Positions 27,790-40,497 of a stretch of DNA of 64,000 bases are shown here, one piece after another (position 1 is the first letter of the stretch; each line of letters opens with the position of its first letter). A program made the position numbers and the translations under genes. Location of the stretch: positions 680,001 through 744,000 of the forward strand of contig WPIO01000135.1 in assembly GCA_009760855.2 (NCBI GenBank), written 5' to 3'. A model generated the notes under the pieces. That model did not search any database, was not told the DNA's origin, and saw only the letters and a list, made by a program, of their open reading frames with translations. Source of the DNA: Cristatella mucedo. Its lineage: Eukaryota; Bryozoa; Phylactolaemata; Cristatellidae.

Positions 27790-29600
27790 CTTATCGGAAA
27801 GACGACGATGGCAAGAAGTCATACAGAGAGTTTTCAGCTCCACCAAATTCTCGGTTTCTAAAAACCTGGTATTGCAATATCACCAAGAGAGTCCTGACCT
27901 GGCCGGTGAGGAAGACCGGAAACTTCTCGGGACTTATTTATCATGTACGTCAGTACGATTCTCTTCTACAATCACACATGAATCACGCCAAAAAATTAAA
28001 AGTCAGTCTCTTATCTATCTTCTCAAACCCAAAATGAATTCCTTAGTTACTTGCATCAACAGTTGGAGACAAGCTACTGAGTTAAATAAGGCGAAATAAG
28101 AACTACGGAATTTTGTTTTACTCAATTGCTGATTTGGAACACCGCGAGTATATGTCTGAGGTCATTAGAAACGTCGATGTTGATTTCGCCAATAAAAAGT
28201 CACCATCAAAGTCTTTACTGGGCTTTCTTTAAATCTAAGCCAAAGATACAGCATCAATTTAGGGTCTCATCATGGAAAAACTCAAATCTGACAAAACGTG
28301 ATTGCAAGATAGCAGGTTGCCGTGCTACGACAACGCATCACTCATGTTTGACCATATTTCAGGTGTCACAAAGAGAATACTGTCCAGAAAGGAGAAGTAA
28401 ATGTTTGTAAACTGTAATAACCAAGGCTCTTCAACTTTAAAATAGTTTATGTTGAAAGTCAAGAATCCGTTGCCATTACCTTTTAGGAACAATAGCGAGC
28501 ACCTACTTATTCTTTTCAAGATCAACTGCGAGGGGGAAAGAGCTGAAGAAATTCTTAGCCATCACTGTCAAAAAATACTCTGCAACCAGGTGGATTGCGA
28601 GATTGGAGGCTGTGAAAGCTATCCGTGATGGACTGAGCCGCATTGTAGTTCATTTGGAGCAACTGTCTGATGAGACAAGTGGAACACTTGAAGCAAGAAG
28701 TGAAGCTGGCAGTTTCTTAAATTGGATCTTGAACTTTAGCGTTTTACAGCACCTTTAGGAAGATTGACCGCTTTCAGAAAAGGCTGCTGGATCCAAAGAC
28801 GCTTCTTGTTAGCTTCACTCTCTTGAGATTGAGTTGTAAAGACATTTAGAACACCTGCGCCAAGAATCACTGCTAGATGCTAAAAGGAAATTTCAATTTC
28901 AGGGAGTTGTAGATGACAGCACTTGGTTAGTCTTCTCGATCCCTCCTTCGTGTGCTTCGTATTTGCTTACACTACACCTGCTGCTTTCAGATGTTAACGC
29001 TAAAAAATTAGAAATAATGTAACACCAGCTGATTTAACAGCCTCTTTTGTATAGCTACAGAAGAGCCTTTACGGCTATTTCCTTGCTTGTAGCGATGAAA
29101 TAGGATCTCCCAACCCAGGATTCGAGCCCAAGATCTCGGGACTAAGGTCGCGAAACGCAACCACCTTACCTAGTGTACCATCTTTACACGAAGCATCTTT
29201 AAAGTGCCTAGAAAAAAGATTCATTTCTCTGAGGGCGATAAGAAAATGTATTACTATTGTTGCTAAAGAAGAATTCTACAAAGAGCACCGATGACTAGAG
29301 AAATCTCTAAAGATTTGGACCTCACGGCAGAGGAATATATTTCAAGAATCATGAAAGACAGCATATCATGAAAGACTATCTCCGAAAAGAAATTACAACT
29401 AGGCTTTCTCGGCTCATAGGTCTTGATGCAAAATTTAGTTTCTCATTGGAAGTTGCGAAGCCTTTGAAGACACTCGACGTTAAAACGGCCACCATCAATG
29501 TCTATACCTTGGAGGCTTCTACTGTTCACATGTTGATGGCACAGAGCTGCACAACAACATCTGTGACTGCTAAACGGTTCCTACTACACGTCACGACTCG
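27790..29600 (+). pseudogene. Decayed hAT transposase (ZMYM/TTF-type)
   Basis: Three blocks in shifting frames match this hAT lineage. About 28,100-28,235 reads YGILFYSIADLEHREYMSEV and FLGF-like, the first catalytic region. About 28,310-28,420 reads DSRLPCYDNASLMFDHISGV and then NCNNQ, corresponding to the family's RGQ-YD-AS-MSG and C-NH-LNL. About 28,555-28,745 reads KKYSATRWIARLEAV (TRW motif), EQLSDETSG and LNWILNFSVLQHL. A possible zinc-finger part lies at 27,800-27,900, and a possible C-terminal part at 29,368 (MKDYLRKEITTRLSRLIG). No terminal inverted repeats were identified. A SINE-B sits at 29,036-29,195 inside the span. Confidence 0.7.
29036..29195 (-). mobile_element. SINE-B copy
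   Basis: On the - strand: GGTACACTAGGTAAGGTGGT, TTGGGCTCGAATCCTGGG (good B box) and AGGCTCTTCTGTAGCTATAC. It is adjacent to a + strand LINE/SINE-A tail at 29,196-29,262 (AAGTGCCTAGAAAAAAGATT). Confidence 0.8.
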
Positions 29601-29984
29601 GCACTAAAGACGCCCTAAAGCTCATGTTTTCTATAGTCTTTCAGTGCCAGTTATTTGTTGCCAGGTTTTTCGTTTTTAGCAAGCTGAAGGTAATCCTGTC
29701 TTATCTGAGAGCATAAATTGGGCAAGACGGACTCTCTAATTTGGCCTTGTTGAGCACAGAGAAAAATCGCTGGAGAATATTTACTTTTAAAGTGCAACAG
29801 ACCAGTTTGCCAGGTTCAAGGCTAGACAAATTCACTTACGCTAAAGCTGCGATAGCTACCTTGTCACTCTACTACATTTTATAAAACATTGTTGACTCAA
29901 TATGCGTGCATAGCGTGCACATTTCGTGCATTTTTTCTGTACTATGCAGCTACTTTGGGCTAGAGCAGCACCATTCGTAGCTTT

Positions 29985-30165
29985 GTCGCCGGGCGCCGAA
30001 AGTTCGCACTGCGCCGCTGCCTCCGCCGGGCGTCTGCCATTTTATTTCAGCTAGCAGCGAGTGACGCGGCCACAGCGCGGACGCTGCAGCTCGCTCGAGC
30101 GCCGCCGCGCCGCTATGCGGCAGCTCTCACCGACGGTGCAATCAGCGCGTCCTGAGCTCGGCTGT
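29985..30165. other. CpG-dense, GC-rich patch
   Basis: About 180 bp rich in CG dinucleotides (CGCCGCCGCGCCGCTATGCG and similar) in otherwise AT-rich sequence. No exon or TATA box is recognised. It could be an unmethylated promoter-like element. Confidence 0.45.
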
Positions 30166-30721
30166 TACAACCTACCAAGGACGTAGTTAGCCCATACAGT
30201 TCGTCTCGCTGCGAAAACTGTGCTACTTTGGCAGGCCATTTGCACCTCACAGGACCTCGATATTTGGCGAGATAAGGGCTGTGACGCCAAGGGCATTCGC
30301 CGGAATTACCTTCCCAACTCGTCGCTTATAGATAGCAGTTTGTCTTGTACTTTGCGTAGTAGTTCACGACCGAATACTGTGCCTATTGCTTGCGCTCGTT
30401 TAAGCGAGAGTACTTGAAGGGTTGCTTTGACAGTGATTTTCCATGATGTCACCTTACCCGAAGCCGTCATGTGCCCGAAGCACAGCAATGCCACATTTTC
30501 CGTTGAGTGTTGAATGATGGCTACCCACTAGGGGACACGTTCAAATCCATGATTTAAATGCAAGCAACTAGACGGATCTATTAGTTGGATGGAGATGTAA
30601 AGTTGTATCGTCGCAGCTTGTACTTTATGATATTGTTTGATGCCGTCATCATTTCCTGGAAATATTTTTAAAGCAAAATTCTAACTTGGCATTTAATATT
30701 TAAATGGTAAGCTAAAGGCTA

Positions 30722-30870
30722 GTTGATTTAATAGCTTCATTTATATAGCGGCATACAAGTCTCATTACTAATCACTACCGCTTGCAGCAAGCAATAAATG
30801 TTTCCAATAGCAGAATATCGCGACCATGACCTAATCGTTAAGAGTACCTTACCTACTAAGACTCGGGTGC
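30722..30870 (-). mobile_element. Old SINE-B copy
   Basis: The GATTTAATAGCTTCATTTATATAGC end, the CGCTTGCAGC core and a CTTACCTACTA head are recognisable. Confidence 0.5.
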
Positions 30871-31034
30871 TATAATTGATCTTTCAACATGCCCGACTCG
30901 TAATATCTGTATTTAAAAACAACGCTTCAAGTCTTGGCCTAGTCTGTCTGACTTCTGTGAGTGAATATCAATAGCACAGCACAATAAACCAGAGGCGTCA
31001 CCAAAAAGACTTGGCTCAGCGAATGAGCCCCGAC

Positions 31035-31315
31035 TTGTACAGCTATGGTTTTATCTGCACTGGCTCCCAGTCGAGAAACGCATCGACTTCAAGGTTTTGT
31101 CACTCACTTTTTTGGTCCCTTCATTCTTTGGCTCCAGCACACCTATCAGATCAAGACCCCAACAAGGCGAAGCTTCGAACCACGTGCTTTTCGGAATCTA
31201 ACTGTTTACCCATACCTCGTACAAATCCTAAATCCTTTGGAGACCGTGCCTTTAGTTCGTATGCTCCCAAAGCCTGGAACTCACTCCTGACCTGCGTCAC
31301 GACATCTGACTTAGG
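31035..31315 (+). mobile_element. ATT-type LINE C-terminal fragment
   Basis: It reads FRSLHSLAPAHLSD-like, then FGDRAFSSYAPKAWNSLLTC, and stops short of the 3' UTR. It lies about 400 bp upstream of the duplicated EPDR-B flank. Confidence 0.8.
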
Positions 31316-31732
31316 AGCTACTCACGTCGCTTTCTCACGCTGCGGACGAGGGGACGAATGCTCTCACTGCTAACGTTCGGTGGCTCCGCACACTGCTTAA
31401 GATCGCTTTAGCTCTGCTTAGCACGCTCCCGCGATTCTCGTGATCTCCGAGATGCTGAGATGACTCGAGTGCATCATTCTGGCAGAGCGCAATCATCACA
31501 TGCGCACTGCAACGCGTCATTCGCCAATCGCCACGCTGCCTCTAATTGTTGTCTTTCTCTCGCGCATTAAGCCAGCATCGGTTTTTGCTCCTTCACTTCG
31601 CCACTTTTTGCTACTGCGAGCTCGTGCAAACTTAGGTGATAACGGTGACTAGGGCCGGGCTCTTGCTCTGCCATTTCAGTAAGAATTCCGAATAAACCCG
31701 ACTGCTTACGATCGCTAAATACTTGCGTCATG

Positions 31733-33495
<1,763 letters not shown>

Positions 33496-33557
33496 GACCG
33501 ACCGGAAACGCGAGCGCCACCAGACGAGTCCCGTGTACACGTACGCACTCGCATGCG

Positions 33558-33565
33558 TATAAATA
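33558..33565 (+). promoter_or_regulatory. TATA box of EPDR-B
   Basis: TATAAATA lies 123 bp before the chosen ATG, which places transcription initiation near 33,588-33,595. This predicts a 5' UTR of about 90 nt and rules out the upstream ATG at about 33,591 as a normal start. Confidence 0.65.
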
Positions 33566-33680
33566 CTGGCTTTAAGCGGTCAGGTTCGAGTTGAGTGATT
33601 TTTGCACAGTGACGCCTTCAGCGCGCTCAGCTGCCGCCGCCACCGTCGTTTTCGTTGTCACTTCCGCCGCGAGGTTGACC

Positions 33681-33983
33681 ATGGCAGCCACCGCCGAGAT
33701 GCGATGCGCTGTTGCATCGCTCGTAGCGGCCGTCGTCCTGCTGGGAGGCGGAAGCTACGCCCAGGCGAGCGCTTCCCTGTGCTTGCCTGCCCAGTGGGAG
33801 GGTCGTCTCATCGGAAAGCTCGCCACGAGCAGCCAGAAGACGGGTGCCGGCGCATTGAACGACGTCGACGAGCAGACGAGCTACGACGCCTCCAACAACC
33901 GGTCCTACGCATACTTGGTGCTCAGCAACAGCGCCACACCGGCCGAAGGCCTAACCATGCAAATATACGAGCGGCCAAACGAG
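33681..33983 (+). CDS. EPDR: EPDR-B exon 1
   Basis: One hundred and one codons containing the signal peptide and CLPAQWEGRLIGKLATSSQK. It ends in phase 0 at AACGAG|GTGATG. A second in-frame ATG at 33,699 is an alternative start that would still give a signal peptide. Confidence 0.92.
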
Positions 33984-35781
33984 GTGATGCGCGCTGCGCG
34001 AGACGGTGCAAGCAAACCGTCCCCTCTCCCCCCCCCGCCGCCGCCGCTGCCGCCTCCTCCCTCCCCCGTCGCCCACCCGGGCCGGCAAGAAGCGCCTCGA
34101 GCGGTCGTCTCGGCGACCCAATTATTTTCGGTCTCGATTTTTGCAGGGCAACCGATACGTGGCGCTGCCCAAATACAAGCACTGCACCAAGGAGCCGTCG
34201 CAGTTCTACCTGACCCCGCAGTGCTTGCCCGGTGAGCGGCCGGCCGACGTGCGGCTCTAGCGAGCCGCACGTCGGCAGCCGTCGGCGGCGAGAGAGAGCG
34301 CGTGCGCGATCTCGTGCATGCTCGCGCATGTTCACCCGCCCGCCGCTACGCGCCGCTGCAGACCAAGCCAAGTACATCGGCCGATACGCCCAAGCTGGAA
34401 TGCCCGTCGATTTGTATCAATACCAGCTGTTTGGAGGAGTGGTCGATTTCGTATCGTCTTTTTCCCCGTCAACCTTCACACCGCTAAGCACTGTGGTAAC
34501 GACTTCATACAACGGCGGTAAGAGACGGCCCGCGCGGCAGGTGACGACCACGAACCGTCTCGACCGCTGGCGTTCTCACCAGATCGAGCGCAAGTGTTAA
34601 AGCGAAGCACCGTTTTCGAGCGGCACCTCTCCACAGCTATGTCCGCCATCTTAGCATCCGGGTCGATACGCCCACAGCAGGCTGGCCGGCAGCTGGCAGA
34701 GCTGGCGTCTTTTTTATCTCTCGCTGCGAGCACGGCCCGGCGGACGGCCAGAACGAGCGTCCGCTCACCTTTACGTATAGTCGCAAGCGGAAGTGAGCTC
34801 GGGCTGCCAAGAGGTTGGCCTCGGCTTCGGGCGGGCCGGGGGGACTGGACCGACGCCACACGAGCGGCGCAGTAGCGAGCGCAGGCGGCGGAGCCGCGTT
34901 CGTAAACATGCAAAGCGCTGACGCACGGCGCCTGCTCACGTGCTCGAGTGGCCACCGGCCGCTCGTTTGGCGAACCTCCGGAGCTGCTGCTATATCCGGA
35001 CGCCTTGTCTTCTTCTTCTTTTTCGCTCGGAGCTCGCTGCAGGGCATGTTTGTGCTTTACACGAGTCACGTGAGCGAGCGAGTGAGCGCACTGCAGCTTG
35101 AGTTATCGTTGCGAACAGCACAGAACGCTAGCCGACGAGCAACATCGCCAGGTTTAATTCACCTACACACGGAGCAGGGCGAAGCACGACTCTCCTCGCC
35201 CCTCCCGCCCACCGGAGTTTACCGACTCCTTTGTCATAACAATCACCAATAGCACGTCCCGACTGCCTACCGCATCGACGGTCACAGCCCACTCGTACAA
35301 CGATCAGGGGCAGTGTCATCAATTAAATGGAACCCCACGCACCACCGCCGAGCGCTCCGAAGCGACGGCTCGAAGACTCGTTGGTCTACGGGAAGCGAGC
35401 TGAGGCCACCGTTCTGCCGGAGTCTGCCTCTGCGAGCGCGACAGCGAGTCTCTGCGAGCGCGACAGCGAGTCTCTGCATGCGCGACAGCGAGTCTCTGCA
35501 TGCGCAACAGCGAGTCTCTGCATGCGCGACAGCGAGTCTCTGCATGCGCAACAGCGAGTCTCTGCATGCGCGACAGCGAGTCTCTGCATGCGCAGCCGCT
35601 TACGCAGCCGCAGACACGCGGCGCGGGGATTTGGTTTTCAGACTTCAGCTTTGGCGCGTACTCCTATTTCAACATCACGGTCGGCATTCGCGACCCGACG
35701 GTCTTCATGCTACCGGACTACTGCGGCGCAGCGGCAGCTGGACCGACGCAGACGCCGAAGCCTCTGGCCGGCTACTTTTGA
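33681..35781 (+). CDS. EPDR: EPDR-B: ependymin-related secreted protein, four exons spliced (33681-33983, 34147-34231, 34362-34517, 35642-35781)
   Basis: The exons join to 228 codons, 227 aa. The start at 33,681 has a good context (gaccATGG), and MRCAVASLVAAVVLLGG gives a signal peptide. The family hallmark CLPAQWEGR follows, then NNRS (sequon), GNRYVALPKYKHC and TPQCLP in exon 2, GRYAQAGMPVDLYQYQLFGG in exon 3, and SFGAYSYFNITVGIRDP with PDYC in exon 4. The cysteines and the NIT sequon match EPDR-A. Introns are 163, 130 and 1,124 bp, all GT-AG, phases 0/1/1. The compact GC-rich gene contrasts with the repeat-swollen EPDR-A. A TATA box lies about 120 bp upstream of the ATG and AATAAA about 120 bp past the stop, so the transcription unit is well bounded. 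A longer upstream frame from 33,591 lies at or before the likely transcription start and was not used. Function within the family is not determined. Confidence 0.92.
34147..34231 (+). CDS. EPDR: EPDR-B exon 2
   Basis: An 85-bp exon between TCTCGATTTTTGCAG and a GTGAGC donor, phase 0 to 1. It encodes GNRYVALPKYKHCTKE and ends QCLP; both cysteines are conserved with EPDR-A. Confidence 0.92.
34243..34276 (+). repeat. Perfect 15-bp inverted repeat in EPDR-B intron 2
   Basis: Arms GCCGACGTGCGGCTC and GAGCCGCACGTCGGC are exact reverse complements, separated by TAGC. The hairpin begins 11 bases after the 5' splice site of a 130-bp intron. Confidence 0.9.
34362..34517 (+). CDS. EPDR: EPDR-B exon 3
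   Basis: A 156-bp phase-1/1 exon after CGCCGCTGCAG, ending GGCG|GTAAGA. It encodes AKYIGRYAQAGMPVDLYQYQ and ends VVTTSYNG. It is three codons shorter than EPDR-A exon 3. Confidence 0.92.
35430..35592. repeat. 22-bp minisatellite in EPDR-B intron 3
   Basis: About seven tandem copies of CGACAGCGAGTCTCTGCATG plus CG, with the fourth unit onward alternating CGAC and CAAC, giving a 44-bp higher-order period. The first two units have GAG instead of CAT. All six frames are largely open, giving spurious ORFs. Confidence 0.95.
35642..35781 (+). CDS. EPDR: EPDR-B exon 4 (stop codon)
   Basis: A 140-bp terminal exon after GGTTTTCAG, entering in phase 1. It encodes DFSFGAYSYFNITVGIRDP, then PDYC, and ends LAGYF before TGA. 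A 22-bp minisatellite in the preceding intron stops about 50 bp before the acceptor. Confidence 0.92.
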
Positions 35782-35901
35782 GCCCAGAGCAGAAAACTAG
35801 CTCTGAGCTGCAGGGTGAAGGAGACTGCGATTTCAACGGATCGCATTTGGTTTAATTTCAACTTTCGATGTGATTGCGACTGCTCCTGAGAGAATTGCAC
35901 C

Positions 35902-35907
35902 AATAAA
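35902..35907 (+). terminator. AATAAA poly(A) signal of EPDR-B
   Basis: A canonical AATAAA hexamer 121 bp downstream of the EPDR-B stop codon, on the correct strand. Confidence 0.6.
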
Positions 35908-35909
35908 AC

Positions 35910-37379
35910 CTCCGGCACTTGTGTTCGCCATGCTTCTAGTGAGACGCGGGTGCGATTGCGTCGCGGCTCAATCAAACGAAGCCTCACCTAAGTGGCTGCT
36001 GCCAGTGGTATTTAGGTGGCGCCATTTAGCCAAGGAGCAGCGCCGTTTGTATTTGGCGTTTGCTATCTGCAAGCCCGATACGTAGTTGTCAGCTGTGGAT
36101 TGAATTACTCACTCTTTGCTTTCGCGAAGCGTAAAGAAAGCTTCCAAAAGAAGCTTGGAAAGGTAGCATCGGTGCGCAGGGAAACTAACTCGCACGCCCC
36201 TCGATCGCACGGGCAGAAGAAACAACTTTATTCCCGAGAATAGCCGGCGAAGCATGTTCAAGATCTTGATAAGCGAAGGACGCGCCGAAGAATTTAGTGG
36301 GTCGGAAATACGATTGCTAATCGCATCATTGAAACGACCCGCCGAAAAAAATCTCCGTCGTTCCGCTGCAGGCTGTAAGTGAAGCCACGTTCAGAAGCGT
36401 AAGTTCAGTCTCGGGCCGGAGAATGGTAGCATGACAATCTCCAAAATGAGGTGAGAAAAAAGCCAAGGAGTGTGCCGAGAACAAAGACCTAGGCCAAGAC
36501 GCGTAGGCTCGCTGCCCTCGACTGTGACAGTGAGCAATGAGCCATCTCTCCTTCTTCGGCCTCCTCCTCATCCTCATCCTCCTCATCCTCCTCCCCCTCA
36601 TCCTCATCCTCCTCCCCCTCATCCTCATCCTCTTCCCCCTCATCCTAATTTTTGCGCCCAATTACACGGCACTCACTCGGGTTCATGTGCACGTAGTCCC
36701 CATTAGGCGGACTATTTTTACTGAATTCATCTCGCGATCGCGTACCTGCGACGGAATAGCGAATGAACAAAGTAGCAGCAGCAGCACGCCAGTGTCTCTA
36801 ACGACGTCATTATGTTACGCTATTTTGAGCTAAATTGGGTGTCATGCCCCTGTCAGTTTGTCAAGCTTCTGTACGGTAGAATAGTAAGCAGCAGTAGCGT
36901 GCTTGCGTTGTAAGAACTCTATGCGTGGCTTTATTGAATTGGATTGATGCCCATTATATCAGGCTGTTAGGGCAGCTGCATATATAAGCAATGAGACGAT
37001 GCGCCATGCCATGTCATATATTCCATTGTGCGCATTTCTGCATTTCATACGCTTAGGGCCTCAACCAAATTCGCCAACGCCACGATATCATGATTCAATT
37101 CCCAAGCTGGATTAATTAGTGATTAATCTGCAAGTCATTTCTGCCTTGGTGGTAATCTTGCTCCTCCAAGCAAAAGCAATGCACCCAGTGGCCGCCAGGC
37201 ATATAAGTACTAAGCCGTCTGCAAATAAAAAAATGTAAAACGCATGTGCTCACGGCTCCTTCCTTTACAGTAAGACATTTACAGTTAGTTGAAAGGTCTG
37301 CTTCAAAGTCTGGGATAAGCTTTGCAGCTGCCCTATTACACAGCTTTTGACCGACCTGCACTAATCATCTATTAAGCAG
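35910..37379. other. Between EPDR-B and the LINE relic, nothing beyond the CTC repeat
   Basis: No exon-like segment was recognised. Confidence 0.4.
36545..36650. repeat. Polypyrimidine CTC/ATC repeat
   Basis: CTCCTCATCCTCATCCTC-type trinucleotide repeats, about 105 bp. Confidence 0.9.
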
Positions 37380-37650
37380 CGTCGTGGCTAGCACGGTCTG
37401 TCACTCAGTTTCAAATTCCTTCCTTCTCTCGATCGGCCTACCTATTTTAAATAGTTCCCAATCAGGTACCGTATCGCACCGCCAGCTTTTCTTGCTCAAG
37501 TCGCTTTGCTGTGCTTTAAAATAAAGCCTGGAGCTCACTGCTGACTGACGTCACACCATCCTTTTACTTGACGAAATTTAAAAAGAAGCTAAAACAGCTT
37601 TTCCTTGCGCCATTCTTTTCTTCCACCATGCCAAATTTAATCTGTGTGCC
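37380..37650 (+). mobile_element. Decayed LINE C-terminal fragment
   Basis: Reads KAWSSLLTDVT and LTKFKKKLKQLFLAPFF, resembling KAWNSLPTCVT and TTFKRNLKTLLFRTAF. Confidence 0.6.
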
Positions 37651-37929
37651 TCTCCGCACGTCATATGTGTGCCTATGAAGGATGACTTCCTATTAAACCG
37701 GTAGCCCTTCCTTAAGCTGCACTGCCAGGCGATTTACAGGCAATCGCTCTCAGCGCCTGAGCGCTGAGACAATGCTACGAATTGTGATTCACTTTTGAAT
37801 AAAATATCCTACCGTATAAATTTACCTCCCCGCTCCCTTCGGACCGACTGAGGCTAGACTACGGCGGCTCCACTGCTCTAACGCCTCGAACGCCTTAACC
37901 CGTGCTAACGCCTTTAACTTTCTAAACTT

Positions 37930-38064
37930 CGTTCGCCTTTAAATAACCCTTAACTCTTGCTCGCCTTTAACTGCCAACGTGGTGGACTCGAGCCCAGTGA
38001 CTCATATCGAGTGCCTTGATACATGCAGATTAAGTTCTCTAGGGATACTATATAAGTGAGTGAT

Positions 38065-38070
<6 letters not shown>
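37930..38070 (+). mobile_element. Old SINE-A copy
   Basis: CTTGCTCGCCTTTAACTGCC, GTGGACTCGAGCCC and AGATTAAGTTCTCTAGGGAT follow the SINE-A order. A (AT)n run to about 38,096 follows. Confidence 0.55.
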
Positions 38071-38097
<27 letters not shown>

Positions 38098-38429
38098 CGT
38101 ATATTTTTATAAATGCATCTGCAAAAATATTTACGAGGTTCATTAGACACCGTCTATTAGTAACCATTCACTCCTCTAATTTCCCCACCGGTGTGAGCCG
38201 GCTATAAATAAATCTGTTTGTTTACATAAAAATGGACCCAATTTTGATGGCTGGGTCTACATTAACTGTGCGAAACAAGAACACCCGGCGGTCTGAAACG
38301 GACTTTACCTTTAAAATGACGAAATTTGGGGTTTTAGTTGCAGTTCAATTATTGCACTTGCAATCCAAACGATCCTACGAGTTTTCTGCTCATTCACTTG
38401 TGCGAAGGAGGGTCTTACTTTTGCACTTC

Positions 38430-39165
38430 CTAGTCGCACCAATCGTGTGCAGCTGCTCTTACGGTGCTTATCTACCACGGGGAAAGTCGAAGGAGCTAAA
38501 TAGTGAAATCAAATGCCTAATCGTCACCTATCACGAGGTGGGTCTTAGCAACGCAAAGGTAGCGCGGAGGATTGGTTTGAGTTTAATAGATCAGTCAGGT
38601 GTAACCTTAAGTATGTTCAGGGTGGTCGAATGGACGTCTGACCACCACGCTCCGCGGCTACCCACGTTCGACGAAAAAACTGGCTGAGCTCCATCCAAGA
38701 CCTTGGAAGAGGCCACCGGCAAGGCTGTAAGTGCTGATATGGCTCTTAGGAGGCTTAAGAAGCACAGCATTGACAGAAGAGTTAGTAAACGCAAGCCGTT
38801 AATTAACGAAGGACAACGAAATTACCGTTTGCAGTGGGCCCGAAAACACGCCCACGGTACAGCTGCCGACTGGGGCAGTATTCTATGGACCGATGAAAGT
38901 TAATTCATGATCCGCGGAGATAGCAAGCAGGGAAATTTTGTCAGCCAGAAAAAATGCGATGATCGAAGCCCGGACTGCTTGCAATCTACGCTCAAGTAAG
39001 GAGGTGGAAGTGTGCTTGTTTGGTCTTTTTTCGGCTTCCGGCGCAAGAATTCGACACCGAATCAACGGGATTATGTACAGGAGAGTATTCATGGACATTG
39101 TCCAAAATTTTGGCACGTCCATGTGCCGGCAAGTTCGGCGTTCCAATCAAGCAGTCTTTTAATCT
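38430..39165 (+). pseudogene. Decayed Tc1/mariner-type transposase
   Basis: The N-terminal helix-turn-helix is readable at about 38,480 (KSKELNSEIKCLIVTYHEVG, ARRIGLS). The second DNA-binding part and catalytic start follow at 38,760-38,905 (RLKKHSID, RLQWARKHAH, ILWTDES: the first catalytic Asp). Later come GGGSVLVWSFFG at about 39,000 and RINGIMYRRVFMDIVQNF at about 39,060, in other frames. The final D/E region is not found and there are frameshifts, so it is inactive. No inverted repeats were identified. Confidence 0.75.
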
Positions 39166-39169
39166 AAAC

Positions 39170-40497
39170 TCAAAGTTAAAGTTATATCCTCTGAAAAATT
39201 GAATGTTTTATAAGTCACCATTTAAATATAAAAACCACATTGACGCATCTTCGTTGAAGACTCCGTTCCACCCGAGAAGGCTCTAAGAACATGCTCGTGG
39301 CCTGGCAATGAATCGCTTGCATGCCATAACGGTTAGATTCTTAAGGTGCTTAAGATTAGTGGTGGCACCTGAATTATAGCGAGTAACAACCGGGAGGTCA
39401 TACTTTATGAAAATTTGGTATTAAATTTGCAATTTTAAAATAGTGAGTAGCTATTTGCATTGTGGGATTTGAGCTAAACGGAAGTCGTGCACCACGTCTG
39501 CTGCGCTGGAAACCCGGCCCTTGGTGCTTGCGGACATTGTCGCGTCTGAATATATCGGTTAAATATTTTGAAAAGCTATCAGCTTGAGGGCAAATTATAC
39601 GAACGTCGTCATTGTGGCTGGTGCTATGCAAGCGTCACATATTTTGGCTGCGGAATATACTGTTCTACGGTGATGAAGATGATATCTTATATTTAGATGT
39701 GAGCGCTTTTTTAATTTTCTCTGCGCCCTGCTACTGACGGCATACATACCAGCGCACGTTGGAACCTGCGCAGCTACGACTTGCGACTAGCAAGCCATAC
39801 CGTAGCGCCTTGCTGGCCTTGGCCAAATTTTAGCGAGAACAAGAGCTGTTCGGCGGCGGGCAAGAACTCCTTTGTCCTGGAGCAGTGAGCCACAGAGGAG
39901 CGTCAGTGCGGTTAGAGAGCAAGAGCTTAAGAGCAAGCCAGGAAGCTCTGAGACCAGCGGTGGCGATTCGGCCTGTAGAATTGGTCCGATACCCGCGGGA
40001 GCTGCTGATTGATGTTGGTTGGCCTGTCAACCTCGGCCATCACTATGTCCAAAAAAGAATCGTCTGGAACCCATTCGGCATTCAAGCTGGACAGAGGTGC
40101 CCCTCCAGTGGCCTAGTGACGGTATTAATTCCTTACCGTAATGGGCCACGGTGTCGGGCCCAATACCTTTAAGCTCTTGCCCCATTGTCTCAGCTAGGTA
40201 TTTACGAGTCGAGCAACGCTCACTCTTGGTCTTTCGTTGGGCTCCACTATTAGATGCCGTCGGACTCGTTTCTCTGAAAGCGAGGGAGCAGGGCGGGTTG
40301 TTCGCCGGCGATTGACGGGACAAGTCGAGACAGCGCTAGGAGGATTCGGTGGACTCCACAGAATACGGTCGTATCGCGCCCGAGCTAGCATTTTGTGTTT
40401 CCTGTGTGTTGCGTGTGTGGCTTTCACACGTGGTTTCGGAATTTGCCTGTGCGAGCTAGACGTGGTTGGAATGGTGTGAGATCATCCGTTGGCTGGG
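39170..40497. other. No feature recognised
   Basis: Becomes GC-richer after 39,840; several open frames but no motif. Confidence 0.4.

Noticed and set aside
33591-34235. 214-codon frame over the EPDR-B start
   Set aside because: It begins at the likely transcription start, reads through intron 1, and is out of frame with exon 2; only 33,681-33,983 is coding.
35430-35592. CRISPR-like spacing of a short repeat
   Set aside because: The 22-bp units are directly tandem with no unique spacers, in an animal intron.
35282-35855. Overlapping frames of 67-180 codons on both strands with RQRVSACATASLCM-like repeats
   Set aside because: Created by the stop-free 22-bp minisatellite in EPDR-B intron 3.
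36537-36833. 98-codon Leu/Ile-rich frame resembling a membrane peptide
   Set aside because: Translation of the CTC/ATC repeat; other frames give Pro/His repeats.
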